Source of the DNA: Tropicimonas isoalkanivorans
Lineage (GTDB): Bacteria; Pseudomonadota; Alphaproteobacteria; Rhodobacterales; Rhodobacteraceae
Assembly: GCF_900112335.1 (NCBI RefSeq)
Contig: NZ_FOLG01000004.1
Span: 182,408-246,407, forward strand
Length of the DNA: 64,000 nucleotides
Reading direction: 5' to 3'
Part shown: piece by piece, positions 48,404 to 56,936 of the stretch
How the letters are laid out: every line of letters starts with the position of its first letter
Position numbering within the stretch: position 1 is the stretch's first letter
The notes under the pieces: generated by a model
What the model saw: only the letters and a program-made list of their open reading frames with translations
Told to the model about the DNA's origin: nothing
Database searches by the model: none
Made by a program: the position numbers and the translations under genes

Positions 48404-50731
48404 TTAGTGCAGCGCCGACGGACCGGCGGCCCGTTCCGTTTCCACGATGTCACGCGCCGTTTGTTCGTCGACGATCAGCCCCTTCAGCAGGCCGCTGTCG
48501 AGCACGGCCTCTATGGCGTCGATCTTCATCGTTCCTCCCGCGACCGCAACGATCCGCCGGTCGCGCAGGACGTCGAGCGGCAGCGTCACTATGCGCTCGG
48601 TCACTGGCGTCTGCACCGGCCGGCCCTTTGCGTCGAAGAAGTGGCCGAGGATCTCGCCGACACCGCCGGCGCGGGCGATCTCTTCCATTTCCTGCGGCTC
48701 CATCATGCCCGAGGTGACCAGTTCGGCATCCGCCCCGGTGGAGCCGATGCCTGCCAGCAGGAGGTCGGATGTTCGGGCCAGGTCGTAGGTTCGCGCGCAG
48801 TCCTTTTGGCCGAGCAGCACATCGCGGTCGGCGACGCTGTTGGCCATGAAGGGAGCCGGCATGACGGAGGCGCTTCCGCCTGTCAGACTGGCCAGCCGCT
48901 GGATGATTTCATGCGGATTGGTATCGGCGTTGATCGTCAATCCGCCCATCACGGAGGCGATGCTGAGGTCCGGCGCCGACCGTTCGGGGAGGGCCTTCAC
49001 GCAGGCCAGAAGCGTACGGCCATGGCCGGCACCAAGCTTCAGCTTCGGAGTCTTGGAGATCTGATCGGCCAGGAAGGCGGCCCCGGCGTCGCCAAGGGCG
49101 TCGAGCGGCAGATCGTCCTCGTGGAGGTCCGTCACGACGCGGCAGAGGTCCAGGTGATAGGACTCCTTGAGCCGCTGCTCCAGGTCGACCTCACCCGAGG
49201 CCGCCATGATCTGTTCCTTGGTGGCATCGGGGCCGAACACGGCCGAAATCTTGCCCTTGTGCATGACGATGATCCGGTGCGCGATGGACAGGCACTCCGT
49301 CACCTCGGACGTCGTGTAGACCACGGCAATCCCCTTGCGGGCCCCGTCGGCGAGCAGGCCGAAGACCTCGGCCTTGGCGCCGATGTCGATGCCGCGGCTG
49401 GGCTCGTCGAGCAGGACGACCGTGGGATTGGTCGCCAGCATCTTGCCGATCACGACCTTTTGCTGGTTGCCGCCCGACAGCGACCCGATAGCCGCGCCGC
49501 CGCCATCGGTCTTGATGGTGACCTCGCGGATGGTCTTGTCGACGATCTTCTGTTCCGCTGCGCGGGAGGTGAAAAGACCTCGGGTGAAGGCGGCGATGCT
49601 GGGCAGGGACAGGTTCGAGCCCACCGTCATCGTCTGGACGAGGCCGTCGCGCTGGCGGTCTTCCGGCGTCAGCACGAGGCCCCGGTCGATCCGCTGGGCG
49701 ATGGTCAGCCCGGCGATATCGTCGCCCTTGAGCAGGACGCGCCCGCCGGAGGGGGCGAGACGCCCTGCGATGCATTCCAGCAGCTCGGTCCGCCCTGCGC
49801 CCATCAGGCCGTAGATGCAGAGGATCTCGCCCTCGCGCACTTGCAGTGACAGACGGTCCACCACGGAAAACTCGCTACGGCCGGTGCCGGGAACGCTGAG
49901 GGACTCGACGGAGAGCGCAACCGGGCCGTAGTCGTAGCCGGTCGGCGGTGAGCCGAGGTCGAAGTTCTCCCCCACCATATTGCGGACGATCCATTCCAGG
50001 TCGATCTCGGCGCGTGGCGCGCGGGCCGTCATGGCGCCATCGCGCAGGACGACCGCGTGGTCGGTAATCTGCAACGCCTCTTCGAGGTGGTGCGAGATAT
50101 AAACGATTGAAACGCCGCGCGATTTCAGGTCATGGATCACCTTGAACAGAACCTCGACCTCCGAGGCCGACAGCGCGGAGGTGGGCTCGTCCATGATCAG
50201 GATGCGGGCGTTGACCGACAGGGCGCGGGCGATCTCGACGATCTGCTGCTGGCCGAGGCGCAAATCTGACACCGGGGTCAGCGGGTCGATGTCTTCCTCC
50301 AGTTCGCGGAGCAGGGCGCGCGCCTGTTTCTCCTCCTCGGCGAAGTTCACGCCGGAGGAGCCACGGATCTCCCGGCCCATGAAGATGTTGTCGCGGACGT
50401 TCATGTTGGGCGCGAGGCTCAACTCCTGGTGGATGATGGAGATCCCCAGGTCCCGCGCTTCAACAGTGGAGCTCACGTTGACCGTCTGGCCATCGAGGAT
50501 GAGTTCCCCGGACGTTGGCTGGATGACACCGGAGAGGATCTTCATCAGCGTCGACTTGCCGGCGCCGTTCTCGCCGAAGAGGGTCGTTACCTGCCCGCGA
50601 TGGACGTCGAAGTTCACGCTCTTGAGGGCGTGCACTGCGCCGAACGACTTGGACACATCCCGCGCCGCGAGCACCACGTCCGAGCCGAATGCCTCCTGGC
50701 GCGTCAGGTCCGCCACGCTCGCCTGCGTCAT
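48404..50731 (-). CDS. Polyol ABC transporter ATPase fused to a SorC sugar-binding domain
   Basis: A 775-residue protein. Residues 1-514 form a double sugar-importer ATPase: first Walker A 53-61 (GENGAGKST), first Walker B near 178-183 (ILIMDEPTSAL), degenerate second Walker A 308-315 (GLMGAGRTE), signature 417-425 (SLSGGNQQK), second Walker B VVLLDEPSRG. Ordinary RbsA/XylG proteins end here. Residues about 515-775 (48407-49189) instead continue into a SorC-family effector-binding domain without its helix-turn-helix: GHGRTL at 569, then MGGLT, NPHEI, GIGSTGADAELVTSGM, GEILGHFFDAKGR and VAGGTMKIDAIEAVL. The same blocks appear in the SorC regulator at 55969. The frame is continuous. An allosteric sensor built into the transporter is the simplest reading. 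Confidence 0.9.
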   Translation of the reverse strand: MTQASVADLTRQEAFGSDVVLAARDVSKSFGAVHALKSVNFDVHRGQVTTLFGENGAGKSTLMKILSGVIQPTSGELILDGQTVNVSSTVEARDLGISIIHQELSLAPNMNVRDNIFMGREIRGSSGVNFAEEEKQARALLRELEEDIDPLTPVSDLRLGQQQIVEIARALSVNARILIMDEPTSALSASEVEVLFKVIHDLKSRGVSIVYISHHLEEALQITDHAVVLRDGAMTARAPRAEIDLEWIVRNMVGENFDLGSPPTGYDYGPVALSVESLSVPGTGRSEFSVVDRLSLQVREGEILCIYGLMGAGRTELLECIAGRLAPSGGRVLLKGDDIAGLTIAQRIDRGLVLTPEDRQRDGLVQTMTVGSNLSLPSIAAFTRGLFTSRAAEQKIVDKTIREVTIKTDGGGAAIGSLSGGNQQKVVIGKMLATNPTVVLLDEPSRGIDIGAKAEVFGLLADGARKGIAVVYTTSEVTECLSIAHRIIVMHKGKISAVFGPDATKEQIMAASGEVDLEQRLKESYHLDLCRVVTDLHEDDLPLDALGDAGAAFLADQISKTPKLKLGAGHGRTLLACVKALPERSAPDLSIASVMGGLTINADTNPHEIIQRLASLTGGSASVMPAPFMANSVADRDVLLGQKDCARTYDLARTSDLLLAGIGSTGADAELVTSGMMEPQEMEEIARAGGVGEILGHFFDAKGRPVQTPVTERIVTLPLDVLRDRRIVAVAGGTMKIDAIEAVLDSGLLKGLIVDEQTARDIVETERAAGPSALH

Positions 50732-51384
50732 TGCTCGACCTCGAATTCTACCGGCGTCACGAGCCAGTTCTTGGGGTTGATGAGCCGGAAGGTGCCGGTG
50801 ACGTGAACGGTCTTGCCGGACAGGCTGTCACGATCCAGGTCGTTCAGCGCTTCGGCGGCCATCGCGCGGTTGATGCCCGCGCCGGCGTTCTGGTACTCGA
50901 TCTGATTGGTGAATTCACCGAAGGCGATGTCACCGGGGTAGTCACGCAAGTCGGTGCCGTTGATCGCCGGGCCGGATTGCACGCGGATTGTCACATCCTC
51001 CGGCACGCCGTCGACCGCCACGTTATAGACGCCCGACTTGCCTTCGCCGACCACGCCGGTCAGGCGCACGGGCATCACGGCCCCGATGCCGCCCTTCGTG
51101 CCGTATTTCTCGACCGCAGCGTCCTTGTCCTCGGCCAGTTCGGTGGCGAGCTGGGGGGCGTTCGGCGCACGTTCCTTGATGAGTTCGCGAATCCGCGGGA
51201 ACTGTTCCTGGCCATAGACGTCGGGATCGAAGGCCTGTTGGCGGAGGTCTTGATCTGAGCCGATCCGGACGACGGTCGTGTCCAGCGCGATGGCACCGAT
51301 CACCACGACGGCCGCGCCGACCAGTATCCACTTCGTCCGGCCCGACTTCGCCGTCCTGGACCCCTGCGCTTCGGATGTCGACAT
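50728..51384 (-). CDS. DUF2291 family membrane-anchored periplasmic protein
   Basis: A 218-residue protein with a short cytoplasmic tail, one membrane helix (about 20-38, TKWILVGAAVVVIGAIALD) and a periplasmic domain with FDPDVYGQEQFPRIRELIKE, PVRLTGVVGEGKSGVYNVAVDG and TGTFRLINPKNWLVTPVEFEV. These features match DUF2291, predicted periplasmic proteins found next to ribose-type ABC importers, including those of erythritol loci. Its stop overlaps the ATPase start by four bases. The function is unknown; a coupling or scaffold role for the importer is inferred from the neighbourhood. Confidence 0.85.
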   Translation of the reverse strand: MSTSEAQGSRTAKSGRTKWILVGAAVVVIGAIALDTTVVRIGSDQDLRQQAFDPDVYGQEQFPRIRELIKERAPNAPQLATELAEDKDAAVEKYGTKGGIGAVMPVRLTGVVGEGKSGVYNVAVDGVPEDVTIRVQSGPAINGTDLRDYPGDIAFGEFTNQIEYQNAGAGINRAMAAEALNDLDRDSLSGKTVHVTGTFRLINPKNWLVTPVEFEVEQ

Positions 51385-51865
51385 CTCAGACCGCCTTTCC
51401 TCCTGCTGCCCCAGACGGTGTGCGTACGCGTCGGGGTCACGGCGCCGGGCGCCGAGCCAGATCATCTTTGGCCGCCCGTCGGGGCGGCGAATTCCTCGTG
51501 CGGAGATACCTGCCGTCAGCGCCCGTGACGCGACGGATCTCCTCCCTGCGCAGGGGGGCGGACGGGGCGAATTCTCCTCCTCGCGTTCCGTCAGCTTACT
51601 GCGCCCGGCGCACTTTGCGAGCGTCCGGATGCATCGACCATAGGTGAAAAATTTTTCTCTGTCTGCAAAAAAAATCACCCCTCCGCAAAATTCGTGCTAA
51701 GACACGTCGGGAGGAGAAAGGCCGATACATGCGCCGGCCCTGGGTCTCCGGACTTGCACAAACCGTTAGGGGCAAGGCGGAAACCGAAGCGTCGCCGGAG
51801 CGCGAATCGGTGAAGAACGGCCGGACGCCACAGCCTTGGCGGGGGTCGACCAGGGAGGAATAGAA
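51385..51865. promoter_or_regulatory. 481-bp divergent control region of the polyol locus
   Basis: Separates the leftward transporter operon from the rightward eryABCD-like operon. Most is GC-rich, but 51640-51695 is strikingly AT-rich. There GGTGA (51643-51647) and TCACC (51675-51679) bound an imperfect dyad with TTTTT and AAAAA inside, and CTGCAAAA and CCGCAAAA repeat 17 bases apart. SorC-family operators are AT-rich dyads, so this is the likely binding region of the SorC regulator. No gene is seen. Confidence 0.55.
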
Positions 51866-53488
51866 GTGACAGCGGGGCGCGACATCATCGTCGGCATCGA
51901 CGCGGGGACTTCCGTACTGAAAGCGGTGGCCTTCGACCTTTCCGGGCAGCAACTGGCGATATCGGCTGTGCGAAACGCCTATCAGAGCGGCGGGGACGGG
52001 GCGGTCACGCAATCCCTGACCCGGACGTGGGACGACTGTGCGACCGCCATTCGCGGGCTGCATGACCGGATCGACGGCCTTGCCGGACGCGTGGCGGCCC
52101 TTGCCGTCACCGGGCAGGGGGACGGCACATGGCTGGTCGGGCAGGGCAATGCTCCGGTCGCGGATGCCTGGCTCTGGCTTGACGCGCGCGCCGCGCCGAC
52201 CGTGCGCCGCCTCGCCGCCAAGCCAACCGACCGCGCGCGGTTCGAGGTGACTGGCACGGGGCTGAACACCTGCCAGCAGGGATCGCAGCTTGCCCATATG
52301 GACCGAGTCCACCCCGAGCTTCTGGAAGGCGCCGAAGCGGCGCTGCACTGCAAGGACTGGCTTTTCCTGAACCTGACGGGCGTGCGGGCCACCGACCCGT
52401 CGGAGGCCAGCTTCACCTTCGGCGACTTCCGAACCCGCGCCTACAGCGACACGGCGATCGAATCGCTCGGGCTCCAGCACCGGCGCGGCCTGCTGCCGGA
52501 GATCGTCGACGGATCGCTCACCACATTCCCCCTGACCGAAGCGGCGGCCGACCAAACCGGCTTGCTGGCGGGGACGCCCGTGAGCCTTGGCTACGTGGAC
52601 ATGGTGATGACGGCCCTTGGTGCGGGCGTGCACACCGGGGACGCTGGTGCGGCGTGCTCGACCGTGGGGTCGACGGGCGTGCACATGCGCGCCGTCCCGT
52701 CCGAAGGGGTCCATCTGAACGCGGAGGGGACGGGCTACGTCATTTGTCTCCCGGTTCCGGGCCTCGTCACGCAGGTCCAGACCAACATGGCGGCGACGTT
52801 GAACGTGGACTGGGCGCTCTCGGTCGCCGCGGATCTGATCGGGGAAACCGGAGAGACGCCGACCCACGCCGATCTCGTCGCGCGGATCAACGGCTGGATG
52901 GACCGGTCCCGCCCCGGCCGGATCATCTATCACCCCTATATCTCGGAAGCGGGCGAGCGCGGACCCTTCGTCGAGGCGGACGCGCGAGCCGGGTTCGTCG
53001 GGCTGAATGCGGGCCATCGGTTCCCTGATCTGCTGCGTGCCGTGGTCGAGGGCCTCGGCATGGCGGCGCGGGATTGCTACGCGGCGATGGGCGACATGCC
53101 GACGGAGCTGCGGCTGACCGGCGGGGCGGCGCGGTCTTCCGCGTTGCGTCAGGTGCTGGCGGCCGCGCTCGACACGCCGGTGCGCGTCTCCTCCCGGGAG
53201 GAGGCCGGCGCGGCGGGGTGCGCGATGATGGCGGCTGTGGCGATCGGTGCCTACGGCTCCATGGACGATTGTATCGCGGAATGGACGACGCCGCTGCTCG
53301 GCGAGCCGGAGGCGCCGGACGACGATCTGGTCCGTGTCTACGACGATCTTTTCACCTCTTACCGCGATGCACGCATCGCACTCAGGCCGGTCTGGAACGG
53401 TATGGCGGAGGCCCGGGCGAATGGCTCGGGTCCGGATGCCGACGGGACGATGACCGCGCAAGCCGAAGCTTTGGGAGAAAGCAGATGA
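51866..53488 (+). CDS. eryA: Erythritol kinase-like FGGY carbohydrate kinase
   Basis: FGGY-family kinase, 540 residues, which in erythritol loci phosphorylates erythritol to L-erythritol 4-phosphate. The N-terminal phosphate loop is IVGIDAGTSVLKAVAFDLSG, followed by AVTGQGDGTWLV, and the C-terminal ATP region LRLTGGAARSSALRQVLAAAL. The GTG at 51866 with GGGAGGAA seven bases upstream decides the start. It is first in an eryA-eryB-eryC-eryD order, which supports the erythritol assignment, though kinases for adonitol or L-arabitol are close relatives. The stop overlaps the next ATG. Confidence 0.85.
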   Translation: MTAGRDIIVGIDAGTSVLKAVAFDLSGQQLAISAVRNAYQSGGDGAVTQSLTRTWDDCATAIRGLHDRIDGLAGRVAALAVTGQGDGTWLVGQGNAPVADAWLWLDARAAPTVRRLAAKPTDRARFEVTGTGLNTCQQGSQLAHMDRVHPELLEGAEAALHCKDWLFLNLTGVRATDPSEASFTFGDFRTRAYSDTAIESLGLQHRRGLLPEIVDGSLTTFPLTEAAADQTGLLAGTPVSLGYVDMVMTALGAGVHTGDAGAACSTVGSTGVHMRAVPSEGVHLNAEGTGYVICLPVPGLVTQVQTNMAATLNVDWALSVAADLIGETGETPTHADLVARINGWMDRSRPGRIIYHPYISEAGERGPFVEADARAGFVGLNAGHRFPDLLRAVVEGLGMAARDCYAAMGDMPTELRLTGGAARSSALRQVLAAALDTPVRVSSREEAGAAGCAMMAAVAIGAYGSMDDCIAEWTTPLLGEPEAPDDDLVRVYDDLFTSYRDARIALRPVWNGMAEARANGSGPDADGTMTAQAEALGESR

Positions 53489-54996
53489 CGGATATTCCGA
53501 AGGTCGACCTTTTCGTGATCGGGGGCGGCATCAACGGCGCAGGAATAGCGCGGGATGCGGCGGGCCGCGGGCTGAGCGTTGTGCTGTGCGAGAAGGACGA
53601 TTTGGGCGAGGGGACCTCCTCGCGGTCGGGCAAGCTGGTGCATGGCGGTCTGCGCTACCTCGAATACTACGAATTCCGGCTGGTGCGGGAGGCGCTGATC
53701 GAGCGCGAGGTGCTGATGAACGCCGCGCCGCACATCATCTGGCCGATGCGTTTCGTCCTGCCGCATTCTCCGGACGACCGGCCGTTCTGGTTCATTCGGT
53801 TGGGGTTGTTCCTCTACGACCACCTCGGCGGCCGCAAGAAGCTGCCCGGCACGCGCCGGCTGAACCTGCTGCGCGATCCGGAAGGGGCGGCGATTGTCGA
53901 CAAATACCGGCGCGGGCTGGAGTATTCCGACTGTTGGGTGGACGACGCCCGGCTGGTGATCCTGAACGCCATCGACGCCGCAGAACGCGGCGCGACGGTG
54001 CTGACCCGCAGCCCCTGCGTCTCCGCCCGCCGCGAGGGTGGCATCTGGCGGGTCACCACAAGGAACACCGTGACGGGCGAGGAGCGTGAGTTCCACGCGA
54101 CGATGGTCATCAACGCGGCGGGCCCGTGGGTCTCCGACGTGGTTGGCCGGGTGGCCGGGTCGAACTCCAAGCGCAACGTGCGGCTGGTGAAGGGCTCCCA
54201 CATCATCGTTCCGAAGTTCTGGGACACGTCGAATGCCTACCTCGTGCAGAACCACGACAAACGGGTGATCTTCATCAACCCCTACGAAGGCGACAAGGCG
54301 CTGATCGGCACGACCGACATCAGCTACGAGGGCGACCCGAACGCCGTGAAATGCGAGGAGGACGAGATCGAGTACCTTCTCGCGGCCTGCAACCGCTACT
54401 TCAAGGAGAAGCTGCGCCGCGAGGATGTGCTGGTGAGCTTTTCCGGCGTGCGCCCGCTCTTCGATGACGGCAAGGGCAACCCGTCGGCGGTGACGCGCGA
54501 CTACGTCTTCGACATCGACGACACCGGAGGGGCACCGCTGCTGAACATCTTCGGCGGCAAGATCACGACCTACCGCGAGCTGGCCGAGCGCGGCCTGAAA
54601 CAGATCGAGAAGTACTTCCCCAACATGGGCGGCGACTGGACCGAAAAGGCGCCGATGCCCGGCGGCGACATCGAGAACGCGGATTACGAGGCATTTCGCG
54701 AGACGCTGAAGGAAGACTACCCCTGGATGCCGCTTTCGCTGCGCCACCACTACGGCCGGCTTTATGGCACGCGCGTGAGCCGTATCGTGGGCGATGCCAA
54801 GTCGGTGGCGGACCTCGGGCGGCATTTCGGCGGCGATCTTTACGAGGCCGAAGTGAAGTACCTCGTGGCCGAGGAATGGGCGCAGACCGTCGAGGACGTG
54901 CTGTGGCGGCGGACCAAGCATCGCCTGCACCTGACCGAGGAAGATCAGGCGGCCTTTGCCGAGTGGTTCACGGACGCCTACGCGGAGGCGGCCTGA
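53485..54996 (+). CDS. eryB: Erythritol-phosphate dehydrogenase-like FAD enzyme (GlpD family)
   Basis: FAD-dependent, membrane-associated dehydrogenase of the glycerol 3-phosphate dehydrogenase family, 503 residues. The dinucleotide loop is VIGGGINGAGIARDAAGRG; GTSSRSGKLVHGGLRYLE and KGSHIIVPKFW are GlpD blocks, and NIFGGKITTYRELAERG is the C-terminal FAD contact. EryB oxidises L-erythritol 4-phosphate to L-3-tetrulose 4-phosphate and passes electrons to quinone. It overlaps eryA by four bases and the next gene follows within two. The gene order, rather than sequence alone, separates it from true GlpD. Confidence 0.85.
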   Translation: MTDIPKVDLFVIGGGINGAGIARDAAGRGLSVVLCEKDDLGEGTSSRSGKLVHGGLRYLEYYEFRLVREALIEREVLMNAAPHIIWPMRFVLPHSPDDRPFWFIRLGLFLYDHLGGRKKLPGTRRLNLLRDPEGAAIVDKYRRGLEYSDCWVDDARLVILNAIDAAERGATVLTRSPCVSARREGGIWRVTTRNTVTGEEREFHATMVINAAGPWVSDVVGRVAGSNSKRNVRLVKGSHIIVPKFWDTSNAYLVQNHDKRVIFINPYEGDKALIGTTDISYEGDPNAVKCEEDEIEYLLAACNRYFKEKLRREDVLVSFSGVRPLFDDGKGNPSAVTRDYVFDIDDTGGAPLLNIFGGKITTYRELAERGLKQIEKYFPNMGGDWTEKAPMPGGDIENADYEAFRETLKEDYPWMPLSLRHHYGRLYGTRVSRIVGDAKSVADLGRHFGGDLYEAEVKYLVAEEWAQTVEDVLWRRTKHRLHLTEEDQAAFAEWFTDAYAEAA

Positions 54997-54997
54997 C

Positions 54998-55930
54998 ATG
55001 GGGCTGACGCTCTCGCTCAATACCAACCCGTTGGTCAATCGCTTCGCTGAGCCGGACGACTTGATCGATGCCATCGCGCGCGACATTCGGCTGAGGGACA
55101 TCCAGCTCACCCACGAGTTCATCAACCCGAGCTGGCCCGCGCCCGTCATCCGCCGTCTGACGCGGGACACGGGCGCCGCCCTTGAGCGGACCGGCGCACG
55201 GGTGACCTCCGGGATGACGGGACCCTACGGGCGGCTGAACCACTTCGGCCACCCGGACAGGGACGTGCGCCGGTATTACGTCGACTGGTTCAAGACCTTC
55301 GCCGACATCATCGGGGATCTGGGCGGGGTGTCCGTCGGAACGCAATTCGCGATCTTCACATTCAAGGATTTCGACGACCCCGCACGGCGGGAGGAGCTTA
55401 TCAAGATCGCAATCGACTGCTGGGCGGAGGTGGCCGAGCACGCGAAGGCCGCAGGGCTTGAGTACGTTTTCTGGGAGCCGATGAGCGTCGGTCGCGAGTT
55501 CGGGGATACCATCGCGTCGTGCATGGCCCTTCAGGACCGCCTGACGGCGGCCGATCTCGCGATCCCCATGTGGATGATGGCCGACATCGACCATGGCGAT
55601 GTTACCAGCGACACCCCCGAAGACTACGATCCGTATGCCTGGGCGCGGGCGGTGCCGAAGGTGTCTCCGATCATCCACATCAAGCAGAGCCTGATGGACA
55701 AGGGGGGACACCGGCCGTTCACTGCGGAATTCAACGCCAGGGGGCGCATCCAGCCGGAACCGCTACTGGACGCGTTTGCCAAGGGTGGCGCAACGGAAAA
55801 CGAGATCTGCCTGGAACTGAGCTTCAAGGAACGCGAACCGAATGATAGGGAAGTGGTGCCGCAGATCGCTGAAAGCGTTCGCTTCTGGGCGCCTCACATT
55901 GATACGGGGGCGCAAGACCTGAGAGTGTGA
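54998..55930 (+). CDS. eryC: Sugar-phosphate isomerase/epimerase (EryC-like)
   Basis: TIM-barrel protein of the xylose-isomerase-like/AP endonuclease 2 superfamily, 310 residues. Likely metal ligands lie in VFWEPMSVGREFGDT, WMMADIDHGD, IIHIKQSLMD and ICLELSFKERE (Glu, Asp, His, Glu). In Brucella, EryC is the tetrulose-phosphate racemase that follows EryB. The position directly after eryB and before a SorC regulator matches. The further isomerases EryH and EryI that would complete the route to erythrose 4-phosphate are not in this window. Confidence 0.82.
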   Translation: MGLTLSLNTNPLVNRFAEPDDLIDAIARDIRLRDIQLTHEFINPSWPAPVIRRLTRDTGAALERTGARVTSGMTGPYGRLNHFGHPDRDVRRYYVDWFKTFADIIGDLGGVSVGTQFAIFTFKDFDDPARREELIKIAIDCWAEVAEHAKAAGLEYVFWEPMSVGREFGDTIASCMALQDRLTAADLAIPMWMMADIDHGDVTSDTPEDYDPYAWARAVPKVSPIIHIKQSLMDKGGHRPFTAEFNARGRIQPEPLLDAFAKGGATENEICLELSFKEREPNDREVVPQIAESVRFWAPHIDTGAQDLRV

Positions 55931-55968
55931 CGCGGCGCTGACCCGGGTTTGGCGGCTAGGAAGGGGAC

Positions 55969-56925
55969 ATGGCGCGCGACCGACCGGCACAGGACGACGA
56001 CCACAGCCTCGCAATCCGCGCGGCATGGTTGCACTATGTCGGCGGTCTGACCCAGTCGGCGGTCGCCAAGCGCCTGCATCTGCCCTCGGTCAAGACTCAC
56101 AGGCTGATCGCGCGGGCGGTGGCGGAAGGGGCGGTGAAGGTTTCTATCGACGGCGAGATCGTCGAATGCATCGAACTGGAGGCGGAGCTTTCCGAGACGT
56201 TCGGGCTGGAGACGTGCCGCGTCGCGCCGGATCTGGCGGAGGAGGGGCTGCCCGTGCGCGCGCTCGGCATTTCGGGCGCGTCCTTCCTTCGGCGCGTGCT
56301 GGAGGCGGGGGAGATCACCTCCATCGGGATCGGTCATGGCCGGACCCTCGCGGCGGCGGTGCGCAACCTTCCCCGCTTCGATCCGAAGGGCATCCGGTTC
56401 GTCTCGCTTCTAGGCGGGCTCACGCGGAATTTCTCGGCCAACCCGCATGACGTGATGCACCTGCTCGCCGAAAAGACCGGTGCTCATGCCTACGTGATGC
56501 CGATCCCTTTCTTCGCCAATACCATCGAGGACCGCGAGGTTCTGATCTCCCAGAGAGGGGTCCGGGAGATCTTCGACATGGCGGAGGCGACGGTGCTGAA
56601 GCTGGTCGGTATCGGCACGGTCGACGCGGACACGCAACTCGTCGCGTCCGGGATGATCGAACAGAGCGAGATTGCGGAGATCGCGTCGCAAGGGGGCATC
56701 GGCGAACTGCTCGGCCATTTCTTCGACGCGAACGGACGGCGGCTTGAAACGGCGCTGACCGCGCGCACGCTTTCGATTTCGCTGAAAGAGCCCGGCAAGG
56801 ATCGGATCGTTGCCCTCGCCGGCGGTGCGAGCAAAGTCGACGCGATCCGCGCGGTTTTGAGAAGCGGCTACCTGTCCGGCCTCATCACGGACGAAGCCAC
56901 CGCACGCGCCCTGCTGGACGGGTAA
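55969..56925 (+). CDS. eryD: SorC family transcriptional regulator (EryD-like)
   Basis: A 318-residue regulator with an N-terminal helix-turn-helix (about 10-60, AWLHYVGGLTQSAVAKRLHL) and a SorC sugar-binding domain from about 75. Key blocks are IGHGRTLAAAV, LGGLTRNF, NPHDVMHLLAEKTG, GIGTVDADTQLVASGM, GELLGHFFDANGR and LAGGASKVDAIRAVL. EryD represses the ery genes and responds to erythritol or its phosphate in Brucella. The ATG at 55969 follows GGAAGGGG. Its effector domain is the closest relative in the window of the C-terminal domain of the transporter ATPase. Confidence 0.9.
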   Translation: MARDRPAQDDDHSLAIRAAWLHYVGGLTQSAVAKRLHLPSVKTHRLIARAVAEGAVKVSIDGEIVECIELEAELSETFGLETCRVAPDLAEEGLPVRALGISGASFLRRVLEAGEITSIGIGHGRTLAAAVRNLPRFDPKGIRFVSLLGGLTRNFSANPHDVMHLLAEKTGAHAYVMPIPFFANTIEDREVLISQRGVREIFDMAEATVLKLVGIGTVDADTQLVASGMIEQSEIAEIASQGGIGELLGHFFDANGRRLETALTARTLSISLKEPGKDRIVALAGGASKVDAIRAVLRSGYLSGLITDEATARALLDG

Positions 56926-56936
56926 CGCCGAGCCGC

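Noticed and set aside
49150..49230. Frameshift or missed gene boundary between the ATPase and SorC parts
   Set aside because: The frame is continuous with no stop, there is no internal start with a ribosome-binding site near the junction, and the helix-turn-helix that a free SorC regulator would need is absent.
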